Positions 25,985-33,433 of a stretch of 64,000 nucleotides of DNA are shown here, one piece after another (position 1 is the first letter of the stretch; the number at the start of each line of letters is the position of its first letter). The translations under genes and the position numbers were made by a program. The stretch is from Catellatospora vulcania (GTDB lineage: Bacteria; Actinomycetota; Actinomycetes; Mycobacteriales; Micromonosporaceae): contig NZ_WARX01000001.1 of NCBI RefSeq assembly GCF_009720385.1, positions 806,001 to 870,000 of the forward strand, given 5' to 3'. The notes under the pieces were generated by a model, which was given only the letters and a program-made list of their open reading frames with translations, had not been told where the DNA came from and made no database searches.

Positions 25985-26251
25985 GTTCCTCGGGCTTTCT
26001 CTCCGCTGTGGAATCGCCGGGTGCGCCACAGTGAATCAGGGTTGCCCGGCGGTGGCTCCGGGCGCAACAGCCGGCCAGGTCTGTCGACTTCGCCGGGTGG
26101 ATCGAAGCAGTCCACGCGCCAGTGCGCGACGTGGTGACTCCGTGCACGCCACATTGAGCCTTCACCTCGCACGCGAGCATCGCGGTCGTGGCCTTGAGCT
26201 GTTGTCGGCGCTCGCGATCGGGATGGTGTCCGCGCGTCTACGCTTCAGCAC

Positions 26252-26479
26252 GTGGAGAAGTTCGTCGGCCTCGTCGATCCCGCCGCTCTCACGCTTGAGC
26301 AGGCGCGCCAGATCCGAAGATGGCGCGTGGACGAGGAGGCGAGCTGGCGAGGTGTCGCCCAGGCCGCGACGGAGCTGTGGGGTTCCGAGTTCGGTGACAA
26401 CCAGCTGTACGGCGAAGATCTGTGCCGGGCAGCTGCGTTGATACTCGGCGAGGACGCGCGCCGGGAGCCATGGGACTAG
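26252..26479 (+). CDS. Small conserved-looking protein, GTG start
   Basis: 75 residues, acidic, all-helical: residues 14-45 (LTLEQARQIRRWRVDEEASWRGVAQAATELW, quoted here only by its ends LTLEQ and ELW) look like a small helix-turn-helix. The gene starts at GTG, with no clear ribosome binding site. Similar small proteins are common in actinomycete genomes; function unknown. Confidence 0.6.
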   Translation: MEKFVGLVDPAALTLEQARQIRRWRVDEEASWRGVAQAATELWGSEFGDNQLYGEDLCRAAALILGEDARREPWD

Positions 26480-26539
26480 CTCCGGGAGGGCCCCGATGTG
26501 ACGGCGTCACGGGAGGCGGTCCGATGCGTCGGCGCGAAA

Positions 26540-26570
26540 GAAGGCCTGTCCGATGATCGGACAGGCCTTC
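26540..26570 (-). terminator. Terminator of the minus-strand tRNA cluster
   Basis: Perfect 15-bp palindrome arms (26540-26554 with 26556-26570), read on the minus strand as GAAGGCCTGTCCGAT and its complement followed by TTT. It lies 5 bp after the CCA end of tRNA-Val. Confidence 0.85.
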
Positions 26571-26575
26571 TGATC

Positions 26576-26650
26576 TGGTGGGCGATACTGGGTTTGAACC
26601 AGTGACCTCTTCCGTGTCAAGGAAGCGCGCTCCCACTGCGCCAATCGCCC
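26576..26650 (-). tRNA. tRNA-Val(GAC)
   Basis: Acceptor GGGCGAT/ATCGCCC, anticodon stem CTTCC/GGAAG with loop TTGACAC (anticodon GAC), T-loop GGTTCAAACC, and an encoded CCA end. Confidence 0.96.
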
Positions 26651-26671
26651 GTGCTGTCGTGCTGTACTACG

Positions 26672-26742
26672 AGGTGGAGACGGGATTTGAACCCGTGTAC
26701 ACGGCTTTGCAGGCCGTTGCCTCGCCTCTCGGCCACTCCACC
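26672..26742 (-). tRNA. tRNA-Cys(GCA)
   Basis: Acceptor GGTGGAG/CTCCACC with discriminator U; anticodon loop CTGCAAA (GCA); T-loop GGTTCAAATCC. CCA is not encoded. Confidence 0.96.
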
Positions 26743-26769
26743 GTGGTGACGCCTTGCGGCGGTTCTCCG

Positions 26770-26842
26770 AGCGGATGACGAGATTCGAACTCGCGACCCT
26801 CACCTTGGCAAGGTGATGCGCTACCAGCTGCGCTACATCCGC
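26770..26842 (-). tRNA. tRNA-Gly(GCC), copy 1
   Basis: Acceptor GCGGATG/CATCCGC, anticodon loop TTGCCAA (GCC), discriminator U, CCA not encoded. Identical over 73 nt to the plus-strand copy at 28173-28245. First gene of a Gly-Cys-Val tRNA operon. Confidence 0.96.
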
Positions 26843-26888
26843 TTGTAAGGTTTGCCCGCCTTCCGGCGTGCTTGCCCAACGGTTGAGA

Positions 26889-26918
26889 ACTTTAGCCGGT
26901 CCGCAGAGGTCTTGACAA
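26889..26918 (-). promoter_or_regulatory. Promoter of the Gly-Cys-Val tRNA operon
   Basis: Minus strand -35 TTGTCA (26918-26913), 18-bp spacer, -10 TAAAGT (26894-26889), about 47 bp upstream of tRNA-Gly. Confidence 0.7.
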
Positions 26919-26937
26919 ACCGGGGTCCCCCGGCGCG

Positions 26938-28020
26938 TCACGCTGCGGGGCTCTTGGCCAGCCCGGTGCAGCGTGCAGCCTGGTCAAGCCTGCCCTGTAC
27001 GGCCTTGAGCGCGGCTCCGGTCACCGGCTTGGGCTGTCCATTGTTCGAGACGACCCCGGGGGTGAACTGCCTGGTTTCGACCTTCCCATCCTTGATCGTC
27101 ACGGTCAGCAGGCCGGTGTCGGTGCTCTTGGAGGTCGAGTACCAGAGGAAGTTGCCCAGGCCGTAGTGCACGTAGGCGCCGCCGAGGAAGCCGTCGGCGA
27201 GCAGCACGTGCGCGTGGGTCCCGATGATCAGGTCGGCTCCGGCCGCGGACAGGGCTTTGGCGATGCTCTTCTGGTCGCCGTTGGGGCAGCCCTGGCCCTC
27301 GGTGCCCCAGTGCATGAACGCGATCACCACGTCGGCCTGCTCGCGGGCGGACTTGACGGCGGCGACGGCCAGCTTCCGGTCGAACGCCATGGCGATGCCG
27401 GGGCGGGTGGCGGTGGGCTTCCACTGCTCCTTGAGCTCGTGGACCTGCGACATGCCGACGACGGCGAGCCGGACTCCCTTCACGGTGACCAGGTGGGGGG
27501 CGTACGCCTCGGTGGTGTTGTGGCCCGCGCCGACGATCGGCATCCCGGCGGCCTTGGCGGAGTCGAGGGTGTCGAGCAGGCCGACCTGGCCGTAGTCGAG
27601 GGTGTGGTTGTTGGCGATGGACACCAGGTCGATGCCGGCGGCCTGGATCGCCGCGTACGCCGTGGTCGGCGCCCGGAAGTGGAACTCCTTGGGCTGCGGG
27701 GTGCCGCGGTCGGTGACCGCGGTCTCCAGGTTGACCATGGCGAAGTCCGCGGCGCGCAGCTGCTCGGCGTACGGGCCGAAGGCGGTGTCCGGGTTCTTCA
27801 GCAGGGGCAGGGTGCGCCCGGTGAAGTGCACGTCGCCGGCGAACGCCAGGGTGATCTCAGCGGCGGGCGGGCTGCTGGGCGCGGCGCTGTCCGCGGGCGC
27901 GGGCACCGGGGGTGTGCCGCCGGGCTGCTGCCAGACGGCGGGCTCCTCGCCCGAGCAGGCCGCCAGGGCGACGGCGAGGGCCAGGGCCAGGGTGCGGCGG
28001 ACGGCGCGGGGGGAGGTCAC
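26938..28020 (-). CDS. CapA/PgsA-like metallophosphatase-fold lipoprotein
   Basis: About 360 residues. The signal peptide ends in lipobox LAAC (Cys at about 22), followed by a Pro/Ser linker and a CapA-type domain with the metal-site motifs AFAGDVHFTGR, MVNLETAV, IANNHTLDYG, FMHWGTEG and IIGTHAHVL. CapA proteins take part in poly-gamma-glutamate or capsule synthesis; actinomycete homologues are mostly uncharacterised. GTG 28020 is used because it gives a standard lipoprotein leader; ATG 28056 or GTG 28059 in frame are possible. It is flanked by the two identical tRNA-Gly genes. Confidence 0.9.
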   Translation of the reverse strand: MTSPRAVRRTLALALAVALAACSGEEPAVWQQPGGTPPVPAPADSAAPSSPPAAEITLAFAGDVHFTGRTLPLLKNPDTAFGPYAEQLRAADFAMVNLETAVTDRGTPQPKEFHFRAPTTAYAAIQAAGIDLVSIANNHTLDYGQVGLLDTLDSAKAAGMPIVGAGHNTTEAYAPHLVTVKGVRLAVVGMSQVHELKEQWKPTATRPGIAMAFDRKLAVAAVKSAREQADVVIAFMHWGTEGQGCPNGDQKSIAKALSAAGADLIIGTHAHVLLADGFLGGAYVHYGLGNFLWYSTSKSTDTGLLTVTIKDGKVETRQFTPGVVSNNGQPKPVTGAALKAVQGRLDQAARCTGLAKSPAA

Positions 28021-28172
28021 GGCACGAGGGTACGGGCAGGTGAAGGCGTTTCGCATCACCGTCTCGACCGGCTTGCCGACATCCGGGGGGATACCCGGTG
28101 GCGGGGCCGCCGGAGGACCCGCTAAAGTTCTCTCCTGTCAGGCAGCGAGCCGCAAGGCCAGCTGAGGGACGT

Positions 28173-28245
28173 GCGGATGTAGCGCAGCTGGTAGCGCATC
28201 ACCTTGCCAAGGTGAGGGTCGCGAGTTCGAATCTCGTCATCCGCT
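28173..28245 (+). tRNA. tRNA-Gly(GCC), copy 2
   Basis: Same 73-nt sequence as copy 1 on the other strand: GCGGATG acceptor, anticodon GCC, T-loop GAGTTCGAATC. A TAAAGT -10-like box lies at 28123-28128. Confidence 0.96.
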
Positions 28246-28257
28246 CTCTTTCCCCGA

Positions 28258-28290
28258 AATCGCCGGGACCCCCACGGGTCACCGGCGATT
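28258..28290 (+). terminator. Terminator after tRNA-Gly copy 2
   Basis: 9-bp stem AATCGCCGG/CCGGCGATT (28258-28266 with 28282-28290), 12 bp after the tRNA and followed by CGCCTTTCCC. Confidence 0.7.
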
Positions 28291-28430
28291 CGCCTTTCCC
28301 GCCCCGCCCCGCCCCCGCCCCGCCACCGGCCCTCCGGCCACCGCCTCCTGGCGCAACTCTGAAGGACTTGCGGCCTCGTGGCCCCTCGGAGGGCGCGACT
28401 CTTTAAGTGTTGCGCAGGGGATGGGGCGGG

Positions 28431-28973
28431 TCAGGGGGTGGGGGCTTCGCCGCGGAGGTAGGGGGCGGGGATCTCGTCGGTGAGGTAGACGCCGTTGGCG
28501 CTGCGGTAGAAGGTGTGGCCGTCGGCGGCCATCGCGGCGGCGTCGACGATCAGGATCACGGGTGCGCCGTGGCGGCTGCCGACGTTGCGGGCGGTGTCGG
28601 GGTCGCCGGACAGGTGCACGTGGTGGCGGCTGCCGCGGTGCACGCCGCCGGCCATGATCGAGTCCAGGTTGCGGCGGGCGGTGCCGTGGTAGAGCCGCGC
28701 GGGCGGGGCGATCGGGGCCAGCCCGAGGTCGACCGGCACGGAGTGGCCCTGGCTGGCCCGGATGCGGTCGCCGTCGACGGCGAAGCGCTGCTTGTCGTTG
28801 TCGGCGACTACGGCGTCGAGGGTGGCGCGGCTGATGGCCTTGCCGTGGGCGCGCATCGCGGCCAGCAGGGTGTCGATCGGCACCCAGCCGTCGGGGCCGA
28901 GGGTGATGCCGATGCTGTCGGGACGGTGCCGCAGCACGTACGACAGTTGCTTGCTTATCTTCTTCAGGTCCAT
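28431..28973 (-). CDS. kptA: RNA 2-prime-phosphotransferase, Tpt1/KptA family
   Basis: 180 residues, full length for the family: LSYVLRHRPDSIGITLGPDGWV at the N-terminus (conserved Arg-His-Arg), then YHGTARRNLDSI, HVHLSGD and FYRSANGVYLTDEIP with the second catalytic Arg. The enzyme transfers a 2-prime phosphate from RNA to NAD+. In eukaryotes it completes tRNA splicing; its bacterial role is unsettled and may involve RNA repair or ADP-ribosylation. It stands alone, next to tRNA genes and divergent from an ECF sigma gene. Confidence 0.95.
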   Translation of the reverse strand: MDLKKISKQLSYVLRHRPDSIGITLGPDGWVPIDTLLAAMRAHGKAISRATLDAVVADNDKQRFAVDGDRIRASQGHSVPVDLGLAPIAPPARLYHGTARRNLDSIMAGGVHRGSRHHVHLSGDPDTARNVGSRHGAPVILIVDAAAMAADGHTFYRSANGVYLTDEIPAPYLRGEAPTP

Positions 28974-29078
28974 GTCGGGGCTCACGTTAGCGGCGCGGGG
29001 CGGATCCGTCGATCGAATACGTCGTGCCGGGACCCCTCCACGGTGCCGGTCCGCCGCGTGTACGAGGCGGAGGTGGCG

Positions 29079-29585
29079 ATGACCTACGCCGAGTCGTTCG
29101 AGGAGTACGCGCGCTCCCGGCTGCCGATGCTGGCCCGGGTGGCGTACCTGCTCACCGGCGACCCGTACCTGGCCGACGACCTGGTGCAGCTGACGCTGCT
29201 GCGCCTGGCGTCGCGCTGGGAGCAGGTGTCCGCCGCGCGCGAGCCGGACGCGTACGTGCGCCGGATCCTCTACACCCAGCACGTGTCCTGGCGGCGGGTG
29301 CGCCGGGAGGCGCTGCCGGTCGCGGTGCTGCCGGAGCGGGCGGCGGCGGACTTCGCGGGCGAGACGGTGACCGCGCTGGCGGTGCGCGAGGCGCTGGCCC
29401 GGCTGGCGCCCCGGCAGCGGGCGGTGCTGGTGCTGCGCTACTTCGAGGATCTGAGCGAGGCGGAGACGGCCGCGGTGCTGGGCGTCGCGGTCGGCACGGT
29501 GAAGAGCCAGACCAGGGATGCGCTGGCGCGGCTCCGGAGGATCGCTCCCGAGCTGTCGGATTCCTTGGCGGAGGTGAACCGGTGA
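29079..29585 (+). CDS. SigE-family ECF sigma factor
   Basis: 168 residues: region 2 (FEEYARSRLPMLARVAYLLTG, then LADDLVQLTLLRL) and region 4 (LAPRQRAVLVLRYFEDLSEAETA, VGTVKSQTRDALARLR, each quoted in part). This SigE-like subgroup is abundant in actinomycetes and controls stress or cell-envelope genes. GGAGG precedes the ATG at 29079. Its TGA overlaps the GTG of the next gene, encoding a membrane protein, so the two form a sigma/regulator pair. Confidence 0.92.
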   Translation: MTYAESFEEYARSRLPMLARVAYLLTGDPYLADDLVQLTLLRLASRWEQVSAAREPDAYVRRILYTQHVSWRRVRREALPVAVLPERAAADFAGETVTALAVREALARLAPRQRAVLVLRYFEDLSEAETAAVLGVAVGTVKSQTRDALARLRRIAPELSDSLAEVNR

Positions 29586-30931
29586 GCGAGACGTTGCGGG
29601 AAGCGCTGCGGCGGGCCGCGGAGTCCGCGCCGGTGCCGCGGCTTGACGGGCAGCTGTGGCGGCGGGGCCGCCGGCGGCGGCGGATGCGCCGGGCGGCGAC
29701 GACGCTGGCCGGGTTGCTGCTGGTGGCGGGCCTGGCCACGCTGCCGGGTCTGGCGGGCGGCGGCGTGCTGCCCGGACCGGCGCAGGGTGACGTGATCGTG
29801 GGCAGCCTGGGCAAACCCTTCCCGTGGCAGCTGTCGCACGAGGCGGGGCCCAACGGCCCGGTGGTGGCGGTGTTCACCGACGACGACACGTTCTCCGCGG
29901 GGGCGGGAGTGCTGGTCGGTCAGGACGGCTCGTACCGGCTGCTGCCGATCGACCCGGGCAAGGAGCTGGGGCTGGTCTCACCGGACGGCCGCCACCTGGC
30001 CCGGGACTTCCAGCTCGTGGACCTGGTGACCGGGCGGGTCGGCGCGGTGTACGGGCGGCCGCTGGCCTGGTCGCCGGACGGGCGCCGGCTGCTGCTCTGG
30101 GTGGACCGCGCCGACGGGTTCACCCGGCAGTACGTGGACGGCGCGGAGAGCGACCCCGCGCGTCCGGACGAGATCGTGGTGTACGACCTGGACACCGACC
30201 AGTCGCTGCCGATCATGAATGTCGACACGGCCCCGCCGGTGGGGGCATTCGCGCCGGACGGCGACCGGATCGCGGTGAGCTACGGGACGGCCGACAGCGG
30301 GCTGCACCAGCTGGTGATCGTTGACGACATCACCGGCAGCCCGTCGACTTCTCACGTGCTGACCGGCGAGCAACGGCTGGCCGGCCCGGCCGCGTGGACG
30401 CCGGACGGGCGCTCCGTGGTGCTGACGGTCGCGGACGGGTGCGCCTGGTCCGCCTGCCAGGCAAGGCCGGACAGCCTGCGCGGCTGGCGGATGCAGTATG
30501 TCGACGCTGCCACGGGTGCGGTCACCGACGAGGAGGCCCGCGGCCGGGCAGGGCTGCCGCGGGCGCTGGCCGGGTGGCGGGACGGGCTTCCGGTGTTCGT
30601 CGAGGGCGGGCGCTTTTCGCCGCCGGAGCTGGTGGTGGCGCGTCCCGGCGGAGGGCGGGAGGTGCTGCTGGCCGGCCCGGCGGGTGCCGGAGAGCTGGAC
30701 GTGCCGCGGGATCTGGTCGAGCACGGCACGTTCGGTGTTTACACCGCGAACCCGTTGCAGGCGCAGCCGTGGGCGTTCGTGGGCCTCGCCGCCTGCCTGG
30801 CGCCGCCGGTGGTGCTGCTGGTGGTGCTCCGGCTGCGCAGGAGGGCGCTCAGGGCGTTGCCGGGGCTACGGGTAGGGCAGGGTGCGGGGCCCGACGATCT
30901 GCGCGCCGAGGGCGGTGACGCGGTCGCGTAG
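29582..30931 (+). CDS. Membrane-anchored beta-propeller-like protein, probable regulator of the ECF factor
   Basis: 449 residues. A cytoplasmic N-terminus with an Arg tract (RRGRRRRRMRR, about 36-46), one membrane helix (about 47-68), then an extracytoplasmic WD40/TolB-like region with repeated SPDGRHL, SPDGRRL, APDGDRI and TPDGRSV motifs, then a second helix near 395-417. The N-terminal cytosolic part would touch the sigma factor while the propeller senses outside; this is inferred from gene order. Its 3-prime end overlaps the convergent NYN gene by 66 bp. Confidence 0.83.
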   Translation: MSETLREALRRAAESAPVPRLDGQLWRRGRRRRRMRRAATTLAGLLLVAGLATLPGLAGGGVLPGPAQGDVIVGSLGKPFPWQLSHEAGPNGPVVAVFTDDDTFSAGAGVLVGQDGSYRLLPIDPGKELGLVSPDGRHLARDFQLVDLVTGRVGAVYGRPLAWSPDGRRLLLWVDRADGFTRQYVDGAESDPARPDEIVVYDLDTDQSLPIMNVDTAPPVGAFAPDGDRIAVSYGTADSGLHQLVIVDDITGSPSTSHVLTGEQRLAGPAAWTPDGRSVVLTVADGCAWSACQARPDSLRGWRMQYVDAATGAVTDEEARGRAGLPRALAGWRDGLPVFVEGGRFSPPELVVARPGGGREVLLAGPAGAGELDVPRDLVEHGTFGVYTANPLQAQPWAFVGLAACLAPPVVLLVVLRLRRRALRALPGLRVGQGAGPDDLRAEGGDAVA

Positions 30932-31258
30932 GCCGCGGTCCGCGGTGGCGACGACCACGGCAGGCCGCGAAACGCTCTCCTGGCGCACCAGGTCGACGAT
31001 CGCGTCGTCGCCGCTGCGGGACGCGGCGAGCACCCGCACTCCCGGTGCGTCCGCGACGCCGCGGGCCGCGCCCTCGACGACGAGCACCACGTCCAGCGGG
31101 CCGGGCAGCTGCGGCAGGCCGGTGTCGGCGATGCGCGCGACGGCGTCGCGCAGCCGGGTGGCGGCCCCCTGGCGGTCGCGCCACCAGCCGTCGGGCACGG
31201 AGCCGACGACGTTGGCGGCGTCGACGACGAGCAGCGGGCGGGGCGCGGGTGCGGTCAC
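30866..31258 (-). CDS. NYN/PIN-like domain protein
   Basis: 130 residues with a PIN/NYN nuclease-like fold: LLVVDAANVVGS (first acidic residue), VVLVVEGAARG, GDDAIVDLVRQ and VVATADRGLRDRV. These acidic positions (D, DD, D) match a metal-dependent RNase core. GTG start, coupled to the GNAT stop (GTGA). The final 66 bp lie antisense to the end of the propeller gene. The RNA target is unknown. Confidence 0.85.
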   Translation of the reverse strand: MTAPAPRPLLVVDAANVVGSVPDGWWRDRQGAATRLRDAVARIADTGLPQLPGPLDVVLVVEGAARGVADAPGVRVLAASRSGDDAIVDLVRQESVSRPAVVVATADRGLRDRVTALGAQIVGPRTLPYP

Positions 31259-31707
31259 AGTGCCAGTTTCATACCCAGGTGCGTTCCTTCGAAGCCCAGA
31301 CCCTCGTAGAAGCGGTGCGCGTCGGTGCGGGACCGGTCGGTGGTGAGCTGCACCAGGCCGCAGCCGTCGGCGCGGGCGCGGTCGATCGCCCACTGCACGA
31401 GCCGGCGGCCGGTGCCGTGGCCGCGCTGGTCGGCGCGTACCCGCACGGCCTCGATCAGGGCGCGGCGCATGCCGCGGCGGCTGAGGCCGGGGATGACGGT
31501 GAGCTGCAGCGTGCCGACGACCTCGCCGCCGCGTTCGGCGACCACGAGGAGCTGGTGCGGGTCCGCGTCGAGTGCGGCGAAAGCCTGGGCGTACGCGGGA
31601 TCCGCCGGGTCGCCCTCCCGGGTCGCGCCGAGCGGGTCGTCGGCGAGCATGGCGACGATGACCGGCACGTCGGCGAGGGTGGCGCGGCGAATTTCAAGAT
31701 CACTCAC
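31255..31707 (-). CDS. GNAT family N-acetyltransferase
   Basis: 150 residues, single GNAT domain: beta4 VVGTLQLTVIPG, acetyl-CoA loop VRADQRGHGTGRRLVQWA (Q/RxxGxG/A), then LTTDRSRTDAHRFYEGLGF. Acts on an unidentified amine in the cytoplasm. GTG start at 31707. Upstream partner of the NYN gene. Confidence 0.92.
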   Translation of the reverse strand: MSDLEIRRATLADVPVIVAMLADDPLGATREGDPADPAYAQAFAALDADPHQLLVVAERGGEVVGTLQLTVIPGLSRRGMRRALIEAVRVRADQRGHGTGRRLVQWAIDRARADGCGLVQLTTDRSRTDAHRFYEGLGFEGTHLGMKLAL

Positions 31708-31777
31708 GGGCGCGACGGTAGCAGAATGCCGACGCTGCGCGGACCTACCGTGGCGCACGCCCTCTACGCTGGCGCGC

Positions 31778-32005
31778 ATGGAACGTATCTCTCGTGTTTG
31801 GGCCGCTGTGGTGGCCGGTTTCCTGGCCACCGTCCTCGTGCCCGCCACCGCGTGGGCCGAGGAGTCCGGCGTCGCCGATGTGCTGCGCAAGAAGAAGGGC
31901 GTCAGCTTCGGCTTCGGCGGCATCTTCGGCCTGATCTGCTGCCTCGTCGTGATCGCGATCATCGTCGGGGCAGTGTTCCTGGTGATGCGCAGCCGCAAGA
32001 AGTAG
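31778..32005 (+). CDS. Small membrane protein
   Basis: 75 residues: an N-terminal signal or anchor helix (about 5-27) ending ATAWA, a basic stretch VLRKKKG, and a second helix (about 49-70, GGIFGLICCLVVIAII) ending RSRKK. No family recognised. Followed at once by a strong bidirectional terminator. Confidence 0.65.
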   Translation: MERISRVWAAVVAGFLATVLVPATAWAEESGVADVLRKKKGVSFGFGGIFGLICCLVVIAIIVGAVFLVMRSRKK

Positions 32006-32014
32006 TGCACGCGA

Positions 32015-32055
32015 AGACGCCGGTGGGCGCGCGCGGGGCGCGCCCACCGGCGTCT
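32015..32055. terminator. Bidirectional terminator between small membrane protein and conservon
   Basis: Perfect 18-bp GC stem (32015-32032 with 32038-32055) and a 5-base loop between convergent stops at 32005 and 32067. Confidence 0.85.
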
Positions 32056-32066
32056 GTCGTCGCAGG

Positions 32067-32654
32067 TCAGGCCGGGACGGAGCTGCGGACCATCGTCAGC
32101 ACGTGCTCGACCAGCGTGATCAGCACGTTCTTCACCGACATCCGGTCGCGCGCGTCGGTGAGCAGCACGGGCACGTGGCCGTCCACGTCCAGCGCCTCGC
32201 GCACCTGCTCGGCGGTGTAGCGCTGGTCGTTGTCGAAGCAGTTGACCGCGATGACGAACGGCGTGTTGCGCTGCTCGAAGTAGTCGATCGCGGCGAACGA
32301 GTCGGCCAGCCGGCGGGTGTCGGCCAGCACGACCGCGCCCAGCGCGCCGGTGGCCAGCTCGTCCCACAGGAACCAGAACCGGTTCTGCCCCGGGGTGCCG
32401 AACAGGTACAGCACCAGGCTCGGGTTGATGGTGATCCGGCCGAAGTCCATCGCCACCGTCGTGGTGGTCTTGGTGGCGACCCCGGTGGTGTCGTCGGTGC
32501 CGACGCCCGCGGTGGTCAGCACCTCCTCGGTCCGCAGTGGAGCGATCTCACTCACCGCGCCGACCAGGGTCGTCTTGCCGGCGCCGAAGCCCCCGGCGAC
32601 CAGGATCTTGAGCGCCTGGGGGACCGGTGCGGTGTCAGAGCGCACGGAGTCCAT
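32067..32654 (-). CDS. cvnD: Conservon GTP-binding protein CvnD
   Basis: 195-residue small Ras/Gtr-like GTPase: G1 GGFGAGKT (21-28), G3-like LFGTPGQNRF, G4-like AVNCFDND. Last gene of the four-gene conservon, overlapping cvnC by 20 bp. In Streptomyces conservons the four products form a membrane-linked signalling complex likened to eukaryotic G-protein systems (established for the family); the signal here is unknown. Confidence 0.93.
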   Translation of the reverse strand: MDSVRSDTAPVPQALKILVAGGFGAGKTTLVGAVSEIAPLRTEEVLTTAGVGTDDTTGVATKTTTTVAMDFGRITINPSLVLYLFGTPGQNRFWFLWDELATGALGAVVLADTRRLADSFAAIDYFEQRNTPFVIAVNCFDNDQRYTAEQVREALDVDGHVPVLLTDARDRMSVKNVLITLVEHVLTMVRSSVPA

Positions 32655-33024
32655 GGATCACCGCCTGCAGGGTTTCGACGTTCGGGAGATGGTCAGTGGG
32701 GGGAGGATCGTATCGAGCGATCAGCCCGTCGGAAAGCAGATCACACAACAGGACCCGGACGACACCCAGGGGCAGGTCCACGCGGGAGGCCACCTCGGCC
32801 ACCGCGCGGGGCTCCTGGGTCAGCGCCAGGATCGCCTGGTGCTCCGGGCTGGGGGTGTCCGCGGCCAGCGTCGCCGTGGCCACCAGGTAGGTGATCAGGT
32901 CGAAGTCGACGGTGGTGGGCCGGACCCGGCCGCCGGTGACCATGTACGGGCGCACCACGGGGCCGGCCTCGTGGTCCCACCAGGCCGGGCCTTCCTCGAC
33001 ACCGTCGAGCGGATCAGTGGACAT
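32635..33024 (-). CDS. cvnC: Conservon DUF742 protein CvnC
   Basis: 129 residues with N-terminal VVRPYMVTGGRVRPT and C-terminal LPLGVVRVLLCDLLSDGLI, a winged-helix-like DUF742 domain. Start overlaps the cvnB stop by 11 bp. Confidence 0.93.
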   Translation of the reverse strand: MSTDPLDGVEEGPAWWDHEAGPVVRPYMVTGGRVRPTTVDFDLITYLVATATLAADTPSPEHQAILALTQEPRAVAEVASRVDLPLGVVRVLLCDLLSDGLIARYDPPPTDHLPNVETLQAVIHGLRAL

Positions 33025-33433
33025 CGGTGCCCGGCCGGGACGGTGTGGCCAGATGCGTGCCCACGCGGGTCGCCAGCATGGCCATCTCGTACGCGAGGAT
33101 GCCCAGGTCGCTGTCCGGGTCGGCCAGCACCGCCAGGCAGGAGCCCTGCCCGGCCGTGCTCACCAGCAGGAACGCCTCCTCCATCTCGACGATGGTCTGG
33201 CGCACCTGGCCGCCCTTGAAACGCTGGCCGGTGGCGGTGGCGAGACTGGAGAACCCGGACGCGACCGCCGACAGGTGCTCGGCGTCGTCGCGGGACAGCC
33301 CGCTGGAGGCTCCCGTGAGCAGTCCGTCGACCGAGAGCACGACGGCGCAGCGGGCCTGTGGGACCCGGGCGAGCAGGTCGTCGAGCAGCCAGTCGGTCGC
33401 GGGTCGGGTCGTCGTCGGTACCACGTCAGGCAC
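33014..33433 (-). CDS. cvnB: Conservon roadblock/LC7 protein CvnB
   Basis: 139 residues, roadblock/LC7 fold as in GTPase-activating partners: WLLDDLLARVPQARCAVVLS, VDGLLTGASSGLSRDDAEHL (quoted in part), LVSTAGQGSCLAVL. GTG 33433 is chosen because GGAAGGAC precedes it; it overlaps the end of cvnA by 8 bp. Likely regulates the CvnD GTPase. Confidence 0.92.
   Translation of the reverse strand: MPDVVPTTTRPATDWLLDDLLARVPQARCAVVLSVDGLLTGASSGLSRDDAEHLSAVASGFSSLATATGQRFKGGQVRQTIVEMEEAFLLVSTAGQGSCLAVLADPDSDLGILAYEMAMLATRVGTHLATPSRPGTDVH

Noticed and set aside
26576-26842. tRNA cluster as a phage-type tRNA array
   Set aside because: Ordinary chromosomal Gly-Cys-Val operon with its own promoter and terminator; no phage genes around.
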